A DNA stretch of 64,000 nucleotides, from NCBI RefSeq assembly GCF_040560245.1, contig NZ_JAKMWP010000001.1; one strand, written 5' to 3'. The stretch comes from Morganella sibonii (GTDB lineage Bacteria > Pseudomonadota > Gammaproteobacteria > Enterobacterales > Enterobacteriaceae). Both the position numbers and the translations under genes were made by a program. This document shows, piece after piece, positions 8,260 through 16,952 of this stretch; within the stretch, counting starts at the first letter, position 1; each line of letters opens with the position of its first letter. The notes under the pieces are model-generated. The model saw nothing but the letters and a program-made list of their open reading frames with translations, ran no database searches and was not told the origin of the DNA.

Positions 8260-8791
8260 GGTCGCCGGGGGATGATATTGCAGCCGCATTGTTATCCCAC
8301 ACCAGCGTACTTTTACACTGACGGCACAGGTACTGACTCTCCCCGCGCAACACTTTGTTGTGACGGCGGACAGTCAGTTCATGTGCCGTTTTGCATTGGC
8401 AGCGGTAGGTAAATGTCCGGCTGCGGACCGAGGTTACATCGAAGCGGTGTGTGCGGACGGCCGGTACACCCAGCACGTCTGTCATCATCCACTGCCATTC
8501 CCGCCCGTGGGGGGCAACGCGGCCGAAACGACGGTAAACCAGCAGATGCGCCAGCTCATGAGGAATCACATCCTGTATGAATTCATGGCCGTTTTCAGTC
8601 AGTAATACCGGGTTGAGGCGGATTTCCCATGTTTGCAGGCGGGCACTGCCGGCCGTGGTACCGCGCTGACGGTAGTTCAGTTCAGGTTCCGGATAATCTG
8701 TTTTCAGCACCAGACGGGCGCGGGTCAGATAATCACGCAGGGTCTGCATGCATGCCTGTTGTAATGCGGTGGGGATTCGGGTCGGTTTCAT
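8240..8791 (-). CDS. sprT: SprT family zinc metalloprotease-like protein
   Basis: Homologue of E. coli SprT, whose exact role is unclear; the SprT domain is shared with the DNA-protein crosslink protease Spartan. The zinc motif HELAHLLVYRRFGRVAPHG (HExxH plus a distal His) is intact. A C-terminal zinc-ribbon-like part has CQCK and CRQCK. The start at 8791 (MKPTRIPTALQQACM) matches the E. coli protein; an ATG 12 codons upstream is possible but lacks similarity. The gene is 183 codons and convergent with mgtE. Confidence 0.93.
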   Translation of the reverse strand: MKPTRIPTALQQACMQTLRDYLTRARLVLKTDYPEPELNYRQRGTTAGSARLQTWEIRLNPVLLTENGHEFIQDVIPHELAHLLVYRRFGRVAPHGREWQWMMTDVLGVPAVRTHRFDVTSVRSRTFTYRCQCKTAHELTVRRHNKVLRGESQYLCRQCKSTLVWDNNAAAISSPGDLIPDQS

Positions 8792-8900
8792 AACCGGAAG
8801 CTTAGCGATACCGCTGTAAAGCTGCAACCGTTATCAGCATGTTGTATATGTTGCAAAATAATATTATCTTAAATCATATAATGTCGTAAGGAATCAATTC

Positions 8901-9218
8901 ATGACACCAACACAGCTTACCGATATGCAGGAAGCCGCCGCAGGCGTTGCTGCTCTGCTGAAAACACTGGGAAATCCGGATCGTCTGCTGCTGCTCTGCC
9001 AGCTGAGTCAGGGAGAAAGCAATGTCAGTGAACTGGAGGAACGCACCGGCATCAATCAGCCGACGCTGTCACAGCAACTGACGGTACTGCGTAATGACGG
9101 ACTGGTGAGTACCCGGCGTGAGGGGAAACGTATCTATTATTCCGTGACAGATGAAAAAGTTCTGATATTGCTGACGACGTTGTATCAGCTTTATTGTCCT
9201 GAAAAACAAGGAAAATAA
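8901..9218 (+). CDS. ArsR-family sulfur-responsive regulator (BigR/SqrR/YgaV type)
   Basis: Winged-helix repressor of 105 residues. The recognition region reads NVSELEERTGINQPTLSQQLTVLRNDGLV. Two cysteines, C33 in the first helices (LLLLCQL) and C99 in the last helix (QLYCPEK), are 66 residues apart, the same spacing as the C42/C108 redox pair of Xylella BigR, which forms a disulfide or polysulfide link on sulfide exposure. It lies 1 bp upstream of two YeeE/YedE transporter genes and probably represses the operon. An AT-rich region with ATTAT/ATAAT arms (8863-8882) just before the gene could be the operator. Confidence 0.85.
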   Translation: MTPTQLTDMQEAAAGVAALLKTLGNPDRLLLLCQLSQGESNVSELEERTGINQPTLSQQLTVLRNDGLVSTRREGKRIYYSVTDEKVLILLTTLYQLYCPEKQGK

Positions 9219-9219
9219 T

Positions 9220-9630
9220 ATGGTGATTGATAGCGCGGCGTTTACACCGGTCAGTGCGGCATTGGGCGGACTGATGATTGGTATCGCGGTTGCTGTGCTG
9301 TTGCTGTTTAACGGCCGGATTGCCGGTATCAGCGGGATCTTCGCCAATATGCTCACAAAACAGAGCGGCTGGCGGATAGCATTTATTGCCGGACTGGCAG
9401 GTGCACCGTGGATTTACATGCTGTTTGCCGGACAACCGGATGTGGTGATTGCAGCAGGCTATCCGCTGCTGATCGCTGCCGGTCTGCTGGTCGGTTTCGG
9501 CACCCGGTTGGGTAACGGCTGTACCAGCGGGCACGGTATCTGCGGTATGGCGCGGCTGTCAAAACGATCATTTGCCGCGGTGGCGGTATTTATGGTCAGT
9601 GCCTTTCTGACTGTCTGGCTGATGAAATAA
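9220..9630 (+). CDS. YeeE/YedE family sulfur transporter, first half
   Basis: Membrane protein of 136 residues with about four helices and the family signature GFGTRLGNGCTSGHGICGMARLSKRS, whose cysteines are thought to guide thiosulfate or related sulfur compounds through the channel (known for the fused TsuA/YeeE). It is half the length of the fused protein and pairs with the next gene, which supplies the other signature, as in the PmpA/PmpB pair of BigR-type operons. The start lies 1 bp after the regulator stop. Confidence 0.88.
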   Translation: MVIDSAAFTPVSAALGGLMIGIAVAVLLLFNGRIAGISGIFANMLTKQSGWRIAFIAGLAGAPWIYMLFAGQPDVVIAAGYPLLIAAGLLVGFGTRLGNGCTSGHGICGMARLSKRSFAAVAVFMVSAFLTVWLMK

Positions 9631-9639
9631 GGACGCACT

Positions 9640-10065
9640 ATGCCTGTTATCACTGCATTAATCAGCGGAATTCTGTTCGGCCTCGGGCTGCTGGTGGCCG
9701 GGATGGGAAATCCGCAGAAGATTCTGGCGTTTCTGGACATTACCGGCAACTGGGACCCTTCTTTGCTGATCACCATGGCGGTAGCGATGGCGATCAGTAT
9801 GGTTGCTTTTGCCGTGGCCAAAAAACGCAAAAAGACGGTATGCGGTACACCGCTGGAGTTACCGGTAAACAGCAAAATTGATAAACGGCTGCTGACCGGC
9901 GCCGTGCTGTTTGGTATCGGCTGGGGACTGGCGGGGATCTGCCCGGGACCGGGTATTGTGCTGGCCGGGATGCTCAGTATTAAGGGCTTGATATTTACAG
10001 CGTCAATGATTGCAGGGATGGTGATTTTTGCGCTGTATTCATCACGTCAGCGCGGAAAAATATAG
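9640..10065 (+). CDS. YeeE/YedE family sulfur transporter, second half
   Basis: Membrane protein of 141 residues with about four helices. It carries the second conserved motif, GWGLAGICPGPGIVL, and GLLVAGMGNPQKILAFLDI, matching the C-terminal half of fused YeeE proteins. It starts 9 bp after its partner and is the last gene before a shared terminator. Together the two probably form one sulfur-compound channel controlled by the BigR-type regulator. No sulfur dioxygenase or rhodanese gene follows. Confidence 0.88.
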   Translation: MPVITALISGILFGLGLLVAGMGNPQKILAFLDITGNWDPSLLITMAVAMAISMVAFAVAKKRKKTVCGTPLELPVNSKIDKRLLTGAVLFGIGWGLAGICPGPGIVLAGMLSIKGLIFTASMIAGMVIFALYSSRQRGKI

Positions 10066-10090
10066 TTTCCCACCGGATTCAGTGTACAAA

Positions 10091-10114
10091 AAAACCGGCT
10101 TTTCAGCCGGTTTT
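10091..10114. terminator. Bidirectional terminator between the YeeE operon and metK
   Basis: AAAACCGGCT and AGCCGGTTTT form a perfect 10-bp stem. The A run on one side and the T run on the other let it serve both converging transcripts. Confidence 0.88.
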
Positions 10115-10136
10115 GTATGTCTGTTAAAGCAGTAAA

Positions 10137-11291
10137 TTATTTCAGACCGGCGGCTTCGCGCAGCTGTTCTGCTTTGTCAGTTTTTTCCCACGGGAACTGA
10201 GGACGGCCGAAGTGACCGTATGCTGCAGTTTCCTGATAAATCGGGTGCAGCAGATCCAGCATCTGAATCAGACCATACGGACGCAGGTCGAAGAACTCGC
10301 GCACCAGCAGTGTCAGTTGCTGGTTGGAGACTTTACCGGTACCGAAAGTTTCCACCATAATAGAGGTCGGCTCTGCCACGCCAATCGCGTAAGACACCTG
10401 GATTTCACAACGGTCAGCAAGACCGGCTGCGACAATATTTTTTGCCACATAACGGGCTGCATAGGCTGCGGAACGGTCAACTTTTGACGGGTCCTTACCG
10501 GAGAATGCACCACCGCCGTGACGTGCCATACCGCCGTAAGTATCGACGATGATTTTACGGCCTGTCAGACCGCAGTCACCCATTGGCCCGCCGATAACGA
10601 AACGGCCGGTCGGGTTGATGAAATATTTGGTGGTCGGGTCCAGCCACTCGACCGGCAGAACCGGCTTGATGATCTCTTCCATCACGGCTTCATGCAGATC
10701 TTTCTGAGAGATATCCTCTGAATGCTGGGTTGACAGAACAACCGCATCAATCCCGGCGATTTTGTTGTCGTCGTAACGGAACGTGATCTGGCTTTTCGCA
10801 TCCGGGCGCAGCCATGGCAGAGTACCGCTTTTACGGACCTGAGCCTGGCGCTCAACCAGACGGTGAGCATAGGTGATCGGTGCCGGCATCAGCACGTCAG
10901 TTTCATTTGAGGCATAACCAAACATCAGACCCTGGTCACCGGCACCCTGTTCAAGCGGGTCTGCACGGTCAACACCCTGGTTGATATCGGCAGATTGTTT
11001 ACCGATGGCGCTGATCACCGCACAGGAGTCAGCATCGAAGCCCATGGATGAGCTGGTATAGCCAATCTCACGGACAGTGCGGCGCGTAATGTCTTCAATA
11101 TCAACCCAGGCCTTGGTGGTGATTTCACCGCCGACCAGAACCATACCGGTTTTGACATAGGTTTCGCAGGCAACACGCGCTTTGGGATCTTGTTCTAAAA
11201 TCGCATCAAGGACTGCATCCGAAATTTGGTCGGCAATTTTATCCGGGTGTCCTTCAGATACGGACTCAGAAGTGAAAAGATGTGTAGTCAT
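10137..11291 (-). CDS. metK: S-adenosylmethionine synthetase MetK
   Basis: Makes S-adenosylmethionine from ATP and methionine in the cytosol. At 384 residues it matches the E. coli enzyme in length. Visible motifs are SEGHPDKIADQISDA (ATP site), the signature GAGDQGLMFGYA, and the P-loop-like GGGAFSGKDPSKVD. It is a monocistronic gene on the minus strand with a MetJ-box-like sequence upstream and a bidirectional terminator downstream. Confidence 0.98.
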   Translation of the reverse strand: MTTHLFTSESVSEGHPDKIADQISDAVLDAILEQDPKARVACETYVKTGMVLVGGEITTKAWVDIEDITRRTVREIGYTSSSMGFDADSCAVISAIGKQSADINQGVDRADPLEQGAGDQGLMFGYASNETDVLMPAPITYAHRLVERQAQVRKSGTLPWLRPDAKSQITFRYDDNKIAGIDAVVLSTQHSEDISQKDLHEAVMEEIIKPVLPVEWLDPTTKYFINPTGRFVIGGPMGDCGLTGRKIIVDTYGGMARHGGGAFSGKDPSKVDRSAAYAARYVAKNIVAAGLADRCEIQVSYAIGVAEPTSIMVETFGTGKVSNQQLTLLVREFFDLRPYGLIQMLDLLHPIYQETAAYGHFGRPQFPWEKTDKAEQLREAAGLK

Positions 11292-11343
11292 TATTTTTCT
11301 CTACCTTAAGTGAAGTGAACTTTCGGCACATTGATGGATGTAT

Positions 11344-11359
11344 TAACTTCTAGACGGCT
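11344..11359. promoter_or_regulatory. MetJ met-box pair upstream of metK
   Basis: Two adjacent octamers, TAACTTCT and AGACGGCT, lie 53-68 bp before metK. The second matches the AGACGTCT met box at seven of eight positions, the first at five. MetJ with S-adenosylmethionine represses metK in E. coli. Confidence 0.55.
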
Positions 11360-11489
11360 ATTCTAGTTTAAAATCGGCAGTGGTTCCAGAAATTTTATAG
11401 TGCCTCTGCTTTTTTCACTGGTTTTTTTCGCTTTCCGGAATGTGTTACCGGACTGTTTTCATTTTTTACACTTATCTGTCATTTTGATT

Positions 11490-11518
11490 TTGCATTTTTG
11501 TGTCATAACCGGTATAAA
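11490..11518 (+). promoter_or_regulatory. Probable speA promoter
   Basis: TTGCAT (11490-11495) and TATAAA (11513-11518) are separated by exactly 17 bp. A transcript from here would carry a leader of about 430 nt before speA. The leader (11525-11958) holds several small hairpins (GTTGA-cgt-TCAAC near 11656, TCCGG/CCGGA at 11825-11840) and no convincing gene apart from a 15-codon reading frame at its end. Confidence 0.6.
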
Positions 11519-11911
11519 CTGCTCCCGGTAGCTGTGAATTTTTCTTCAGTTATAAACGGCAGAAACTCAGGTTTTCTGTATGATTCAGGCGGGGGTTACG
11601 GCGTGTAATCCTGTGTGGGGGTAAATGGGTTAATGAACCATTATCTGCTGCTTGTTGACGTTCAACAGCCACGTGCCTTACAGCATGTGTCCGCGTCCTT
11701 TTCTGTTCTCTCTTCCTCTCTGACTGACACGTGCTCTGCACGGTGTTTTCCGTATCCGTTACACTCAAACAGACCGGATAACGCAAGCAGGCGGGTCACT
11801 CTGCGGTAAACCCGTAAATCTGTGTCCGGTTTTTGCCGGATGATGTAATCCATTTTGAATTTTTACTTGTCAACAGGACAGATTTATCCCACGGTGAAGG
11901 GGGATAGGCGT

Positions 11912-11959
11912 ATGTCAGCCATACAGGTAAGTTTCACTCCAGAATCAGGAGATGACTAA
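11912..11959 (+). CDS. Possible 15-codon leader peptide overlapping the speA start
   Basis: A short frame, MSAIQVSFTPESGDD, begins with ATG after a strong AAGGGGGA site and ends in a TAA sharing one base with the speA ATG (TAATG). Its start lies where E. coli SpeA, longer by 24 residues at the N-terminus, would begin. It may be a coupled upstream peptide or the remains of that extension. speA has its own AGGAG site inside this frame. Whether it is translated is not known. Confidence 0.4.
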   Translation: MSAIQVSFTPESGDD

Positions 11960-13863
11960 TGAATGATAATATCGCGCTGAAGATGCAGCAGACCTATAAC
12001 ATCGCATACTGGGGCGGCAGCTATTACGGTGTGAATGACCTCGGTCATGTCACCGTCTGCCCGAATCCGGATATGCCGCAGGCCTCCGTTGACCTGGCTG
12101 AACTGGTTAACCGTGTTCAGAAAGAACGGGAACACATCCGTCTGCCTGCATTATTCTGCTTTCCGCAGATTTTGCAGCATCGTCTGCGCTCAATTAATGC
12201 CGCGTTCCGCCGTGCCCGCGAATCTTATGGTTACAAAGGTGATTATTTTCTGGTTTATCCGATTAAGGTTAACCAGCAGCGGCGCGTGATTGAAACCCTG
12301 GTCAATGCCGGGGAGCCGCTGGGGCTGGAAGCCGGTTCCAAAGCCGAGCTGATGGCAGTACTGGCGCACGCAGGTATGACCCGCAGTGTCATCGTCTGCA
12401 ACGGCTATAAAGACCGTGAGTATATCCGTCTTGCCCTGATGGGCGAGAAACTCGGTCACAAAGTCTATCTTGTGATTGAGAAAATGTCTGAAATTGCCAT
12501 GGTGCTTGAAGAAGCCAAAAATCTTGATGTGGTGCCGCGCCTGGGTGTGCGGGCGCGTCTGGCTTCTCAGGGCTCCGGCAAATGGCAGGCCAGCGGCGGT
12601 GAGAAATCCAAATTCGGCCTGGCTGCCACGCAGGTGCTTCAGCTGATTGATATGCTGCGTCAGGCAGACAGCCTGGAGAGCCTGCAACTGCTGCACTTCC
12701 ACCTTGGCTCACAGATGGCAAATATCCGCGATATCGCCACCGGTGTCCGTGAATCCGCCCGTTTCTATGTCGAACTGCATCAGCTGGGTGTCAATATTCA
12801 GTGCTTTGATGTCGGCGGCGGCCTCGGTGTGGACTATGAAGGTACCCGTTCTCAGTCTGACTGCTCGGTAAACTACGGTTTGAATGAGTATGCCAATAAT
12901 GTGATCTGGGCTATCGGTGATGCCTGCGAAGAGCACGGCCTGCCGCATCCGACGGTGATCACCGAATCCGGCCGCGCCCTGACCGCTCACCATACGGTAC
13001 TGGTTTCCAATGTGATCGGCGTGGAGCGCAACGAGTTCTCCCCGGTGGAAGCTCCGGCTGAAGATGCACCGCGTCCGGTTGCCAGCCTGTGGGAAACCTG
13101 GGAAGAGATGCAGACCAAGGGCAACGCCCGCTCTCTGCGCGAATGGCTGCACGACAGCCAGCTCGACCTGCACGATGTCCACACCCAGTATGCGCAGGGC
13201 ATGCTTTCCCTGACTGAACGCGCCTGGGCGGAAGGGCTGTATCTGAATATCTGCCGCCGTATCCAGCAGGATCTCGATCCGGGTAACCGCGCACACCGCC
13301 CGATTATCGATGAGCTTCAGGAACGTATGGCGGATAAATTCTATGTGAATTTCTCGCTGTTCCAGTCACTGCCGGATGCGTGGGGGATCGACCAGCTGTT
13401 CCCGGTACTGCCGATTGAGGGGCTGGATAAGCCGCTGGATCGCCGCGCGGTACTGCTGGATATCACCTGTGATTCCGACGGGATTATTGACCATTATGTT
13501 GACGGCGACGGCGTGGCAACCACCATGCCGATGCCGTCTTATGACCCGGAAAATCCGCCGATGATGGGCTTTTTCATGATTGGTGCCTATCAGGAAATCC
13601 TCGGTAATATGCATAACCTGTTCGGTGATACTGCCGCACTGGATGTGTATGTCGGTGAGAACAGCCAGGTTCGCTATCTGGAAAGTGAAGAGGGCGATTC
13701 CGTGGCGGATATGCTTCAGTATGTGAAGCTCGATCCGAAAATTCTGCTCGAACGCTTCCGTGATCAGGTGAAAGTCTCTGATCTGGATGAAGAGGAGCAA
13801 AAAGCCTTTACCGAAGAGTTTGAGAGCGGTCTGTACGGTTATACGTATTTAGAAGACGAATAG
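11959..13863 (+). CDS. speA: Biosynthetic arginine decarboxylase SpeA
   Basis: PLP enzyme that decarboxylates arginine to agmatine, the first step of the agmatine route to putrescine. The 634 residues align with E. coli SpeA (658) from RTYNIA onwards, including FLVYPIKVNQ with the PLP lysine, HFHLGSQ, DVGGGLGVDYEG, and CDSDG near the active-site cysteine. The start ATG follows AGGAG at 7 nt, and the protein lacks about 24 N-terminal residues of the E. coli protein. It is followed after 75 bp by speB. Confidence 0.97.
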   Translation: MNDNIALKMQQTYNIAYWGGSYYGVNDLGHVTVCPNPDMPQASVDLAELVNRVQKEREHIRLPALFCFPQILQHRLRSINAAFRRARESYGYKGDYFLVYPIKVNQQRRVIETLVNAGEPLGLEAGSKAELMAVLAHAGMTRSVIVCNGYKDREYIRLALMGEKLGHKVYLVIEKMSEIAMVLEEAKNLDVVPRLGVRARLASQGSGKWQASGGEKSKFGLAATQVLQLIDMLRQADSLESLQLLHFHLGSQMANIRDIATGVRESARFYVELHQLGVNIQCFDVGGGLGVDYEGTRSQSDCSVNYGLNEYANNVIWAIGDACEEHGLPHPTVITESGRALTAHHTVLVSNVIGVERNEFSPVEAPAEDAPRPVASLWETWEEMQTKGNARSLREWLHDSQLDLHDVHTQYAQGMLSLTERAWAEGLYLNICRRIQQDLDPGNRAHRPIIDELQERMADKFYVNFSLFQSLPDAWGIDQLFPVLPIEGLDKPLDRRAVLLDITCDSDGIIDHYVDGDGVATTMPMPSYDPENPPMMGFFMIGAYQEILGNMHNLFGDTAALDVYVGENSQVRYLESEEGDSVADMLQYVKLDPKILLERFRDQVKVSDLDEEEQKAFTEEFESGLYGYTYLEDE

Positions 13864-13879
13864 CTTAGAAGATGAATAA
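13849..13879 (+). repeat. Short imperfect tandem repeat across the speA stop codon
   Basis: TTAGAAGACGAATAG (13849-13863, the last codons and stop of speA) is repeated one base later as TTAGAAGATGAATAA (13865-13879), 13 of 15 identical. The copies are out of frame with each other, so this looks like a local duplication after the stop. Confidence 0.7.
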
Positions 13880-13938
13880 TACCCGGCGGAATAATACGTC
13901 CGGTTTTGTGTCAGTAAGACATTGATAAAGGAATCATT

Positions 13939-14862
13939 ATGATTAACAGCACATTAGGTAATCAGACCGACAACTCACTGGTCTCTAATGCGTTTGGTTT
14001 TCTCCGCCTGCCGCTGAATTTCCAGCCGTACACCAGTGACGCTGACTGGGTGATCACCGGTGTTCCGTTTGATATGGCGACTTCCGGCCGCGCAGGTTCC
14101 CGTCAGGGACCGGCAGCGATCCGCCAGATTTCAACCAATCTGGCCTGGGAAGGTAACCGCTGGCCGTGGACATTCGATATGCGTGAGCGTCTCAATGTGG
14201 TGGACTGCGGTGATCTGGTGTTCGCGTTCGGTGATGCGCAGGACATGAGTGATAAGTTACAGGCACACACAGAGAAAGTGCTGGCGTCCGGTAAAAAATG
14301 TCTCTCTTTCGGGGGTGATCACTTTGTGACACTGCCGCTGCTGCGCGCACATGCCAAACATTTCGGTAAGATGGCGCTGGTGCATTTCGATGCCCATACC
14401 GACACTTATGGTAACGGCAGCAAGTTTGACCACGGCACTATGTTCTATCATGCCCCGAATGAGGGACTGATTGACCCGGCGCATTCCGTGCAGATTGGTA
14501 TCCGTACCGAGCATGAAACCGATAACGGTTTCACCGTGATTGACGCCGCGCAGGTTAATGACCGCACGGTGGATGATGTGATTGCTCAGGTGAAAGCGAT
14601 TGTCGGCGATATGCCGGTTTACCTGACCTTTGATATCGATTGTCTGGATCCGGCATTTGCCCCGGGGACCGGTACACCGGTTATTGGCGGGCTGACAACC
14701 GATCGCGCGCTGAAACTGCTGCGCGGTCTTCAGCCGCTCAATATCGTCGGGATGGATCTGGTGGAAGTGGCTCCGGCATATGACCAGTCTGATATCACAG
14801 CACTGGCCGGCGCAACCATCGCACTGGAAATGCTCTATCTCCAGGCCGCGAAAAAAGGCTGA
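13939..14862 (+). CDS. speB: Agmatinase SpeB
   Basis: Manganese ureohydrolase that splits agmatine into putrescine and urea, completing the pathway begun by SpeA. The 307-residue protein has all metal-binding motifs of the arginase family: GGDHFVTLPLL, HFDAHTDTY and TFDIDCLDPAFAPGTGTP. It shares an operon with speA and is closed by a terminator. Confidence 0.98.
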   Translation: MINSTLGNQTDNSLVSNAFGFLRLPLNFQPYTSDADWVITGVPFDMATSGRAGSRQGPAAIRQISTNLAWEGNRWPWTFDMRERLNVVDCGDLVFAFGDAQDMSDKLQAHTEKVLASGKKCLSFGGDHFVTLPLLRAHAKHFGKMALVHFDAHTDTYGNGSKFDHGTMFYHAPNEGLIDPAHSVQIGIRTEHETDNGFTVIDAAQVNDRTVDDVIAQVKAIVGDMPVYLTFDIDCLDPAFAPGTGTPVIGGLTTDRALKLLRGLQPLNIVGMDLVEVAPAYDQSDITALAGATIALEMLYLQAAKKG

Positions 14863-14886
14863 AACCGGTTTTACCACCGTTAAAAT

Positions 14887-14913
14887 AAAAGACCTGCAAC
14901 TGCGGGTCTTTTT
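14887..14913 (+). terminator. Terminator after speB
   Basis: AAAAGACC pairs with GGTCTTTT, with extra TGC/GCG pairing, and ends in a T run, 25 bp after the speB stop. Confidence 0.85.
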
Positions 14914-15044
14914 ACATCTGCCGGTGATAAGCCGGACAGTTGCTCATTCTGTGCTTACCGGCTTGCAACCCGGGTAAAAACGCGTATGTTTTTAAATGAG
15001 TATTAATATCATAACGAAATACCTCACTCATTAAGGAGCACATC

Positions 15045-15824
15045 ATGGCACTAACGGGTAAAGTGATTCTGGTTACCGGCGCTGCGCAGGGGATTGGTCG
15101 TGGTATCGCATTACGGTTAGCCAAAGAAGGCGCGGATATCGCGCTGGTGGATCTGAAAGAAGAAGGGCTGGCGAAAGTCAAAAAAGAAGTGGAAGCCCTG
15201 GGCCGTAAAGCGGCAACATTCACCGCAGATATCAGTCAGCGCGATCAGGTTTTTGCGGTTGTTGATAAAGCAGAAAAAGCGCTGGGCGGTTTTGATGTTA
15301 TGGTCAATAACGCCGGTATCGCACAGGTTAAAGCGATTGAAGATGTTCTGCCGGAGGATATGGATCGTATTTTCCGCATTAACGTCGACGGCACCATGTG
15401 GGGAATTCAGGCCGCAGCGGCCAAATTCAAAGCACGCGGACAGAAAGGGAAAATCATTAACGCCTCATCCATTGCCGGGCATGATGGTTTTGCCTTACTC
15501 GGCGTCTATTCCGCCACTAAATTTGCGGTTCGCGCACTGACTCAGGCGGCGGCCAAAGAGTTCGCCAGCAGCGGCATCACCGTTAACGCTTACTGTCCGG
15601 GTATTGTCGGTACAGATATGTGGGTGGAAATTGATGAGCGTTTCTCTGAAATCACCGGTGCGCCGAAAGGGGAAACCTACAAAAAATATGTCGACGGTAT
15701 TGCGCTGGGCCGTGCTCAGACACCGGATGATGTGGCAGCACTGGTTTCTTTCCTGGCCAGCGATGACTCGGATTACATCACCGGTCAGGCGATTCTGACC
15801 GACGGTGGTATCGTTTACCGCTAA
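15045..15824 (+). CDS. budC: Acetoin/diacetyl reductase (short-chain dehydrogenase, BudC-like)
   Basis: Cytosolic NAD-dependent short-chain dehydrogenase that interconverts diacetyl, acetoin and 2,3-butanediol. It has the cofactor motif TGAAQGIGRGIA, the NNAG motif, and the catalytic Ser, Tyr and Lys in NASSIAGHDGFALLGVYSATK. Its 259 residues and the stretch NAYCPGIVGTDMWVEID resemble Klebsiella BudC closely. No acetolactate decarboxylase or budB gene is adjacent. Other short-chain dehydrogenase substrates remain possible. Confidence 0.85.
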   Translation: MALTGKVILVTGAAQGIGRGIALRLAKEGADIALVDLKEEGLAKVKKEVEALGRKAATFTADISQRDQVFAVVDKAEKALGGFDVMVNNAGIAQVKAIEDVLPEDMDRIFRINVDGTMWGIQAAAAKFKARGQKGKIINASSIAGHDGFALLGVYSATKFAVRALTQAAAKEFASSGITVNAYCPGIVGTDMWVEIDERFSEITGAPKGETYKKYVDGIALGRAQTPDDVAALVSFLASDDSDYITGQAILTDGGIVYR

Positions 15825-15848
15825 ATTATTGTGTTTATATTCACAGAC

Positions 15849-15881
15849 ATCCGCCGCATGCTGAATGCGGCGGATTTTTTT
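15849..15881 (+). terminator. Terminator after the acetoin reductase gene
   Basis: ATCCGCCGCAT and ATGCGGCGGAT form an 11-bp perfect stem followed by seven T, 24 bp after the stop. Confidence 0.92.
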
Positions 15882-15921
15882 ATGTATACTGAACCGCAGG
15901 ATAACGCTGCGGGTAACAGGC

Positions 15922-16842
15922 ATGAAATACGATCTGAATGACCTCTATTATTTTGTGAAAGTGGTGGAATACGGCGGATTTTCGCCGGCAGGAGAAGCAC
16001 TGGGAATTCCGAAATCCCGGCTCAGCAGGCGTATTGCTGACCTGGAACAGAAACTGAATATCTCACTTATCTACCGCTCCACCCGTCAGTTTCATGTCAC
16101 TGAGGTCGGGCAGGCCTTCTACCAGCAGTGCAAAAATGTGATTGATGAGGCGGAAATTGCCGAAGAAATTATCTGCTCGGTACAGGGACATCCGCGTGGC
16201 AGCGTGAAGTTTTCCTGTCCGGTCGCACTGTTACAGGCCTATCTTCAGGATCTGCTGACCGATTTTATGGTGAAATATCCGGATATTGATGTGCAGATCC
16301 TGGCGGTTAACCGTCCGGTGGATGTGATCAGCGAAGGGTTTGATCTTGCATTGCGGGTTCGCTCTCTTCCGCTGGATGATTCCGGGCTGACCATGAAAGT
16401 CCTCGGATATTCACGCCGTGTGCTGGTTGCCTCGCCGCTGTTATTTACCGGAAAAGCGGCACCGCAGCATCCGGATGATCTGACAGAATTCCCGATCCTC
16501 GCCAACAGCGAACAAAAACAGAACTACACGCTGACACTGACCGGTGAAGACGGCAGCAGTATCACCAAACACCTCACTGCACGCCTCGCCACAACGGATG
16601 TCATGACTCTGCATCGTGCGGCATGCAAAGGGCTGGGCATTGCCCGTTTGCCGGAAGGTGTGGCGCTTAACGATTTGAATGCCGGGCGGCTTATCCGTGT
16701 TCTGCCGGGCTGGCAGTTCCCGGAAGATGTGATCCACGCGGTTTTTCCGTCCCGCAAAGGGTTATTACCTGCTGTGCAGGCGCTGCTGAATTATCTGGCG
16801 GAGCATGTGCCGCAGACGGCGGCGTTTTCGGGGGCGGGGTAA
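15922..16842 (+). CDS. LysR family transcriptional regulator
   Basis: DNA-binding regulator of 306 residues. The N-terminal helix-turn-helix (DLYYFVKVVEYGGFSPAGEALGIPKSRLSRRIADLEQKL) is of the DmlR/YafC/AaeR-like LysR group, and the rest is a substrate-binding-like effector domain. I chose the ATG at 15922 because MKYDLNDLYYF is the usual family start; an in-frame ATG at 15865 lies inside the preceding terminator. Effector and targets are not evident; the upstream acetoin reductase gene is separated by a terminator. Confidence 0.88.
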   Translation: MKYDLNDLYYFVKVVEYGGFSPAGEALGIPKSRLSRRIADLEQKLNISLIYRSTRQFHVTEVGQAFYQQCKNVIDEAEIAEEIICSVQGHPRGSVKFSCPVALLQAYLQDLLTDFMVKYPDIDVQILAVNRPVDVISEGFDLALRVRSLPLDDSGLTMKVLGYSRRVLVASPLLFTGKAAPQHPDDLTEFPILANSEQKQNYTLTLTGEDGSSITKHLTARLATTDVMTLHRAACKGLGIARLPEGVALNDLNAGRLIRVLPGWQFPEDVIHAVFPSRKGLLPAVQALLNYLAEHVPQTAAFSGAG

Positions 16843-16867
16843 GTTATCCTGCGTTGTCAGCAATAAA

Positions 16868-16891
16868 AAAGCCACATAAAAATGTGGCTTT
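16868..16891 (+). terminator. Terminator after the LysR gene
   Basis: AAAGCCACAT and ATGTGGCTTT form a 10-bp stem with a 4-nt loop, 26 bp after the stop. The T run is short. Confidence 0.75.
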
Positions 16892-16952
16892 CTGAATCAG
16901 GTTTTTACAACTTTTCTGTTGGGGAATGCCGCTGCCATTCTCCGGGCGATTA

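Noticed and set aside
11662..11853. 63-codon minus-strand frame between metK and speA, and a 64-codon plus-strand frame at 11615
   Set aside because: Neither has a convincing ribosome site or similarity to known leader proteins such as YqgB; they overlap each other on opposite strands.
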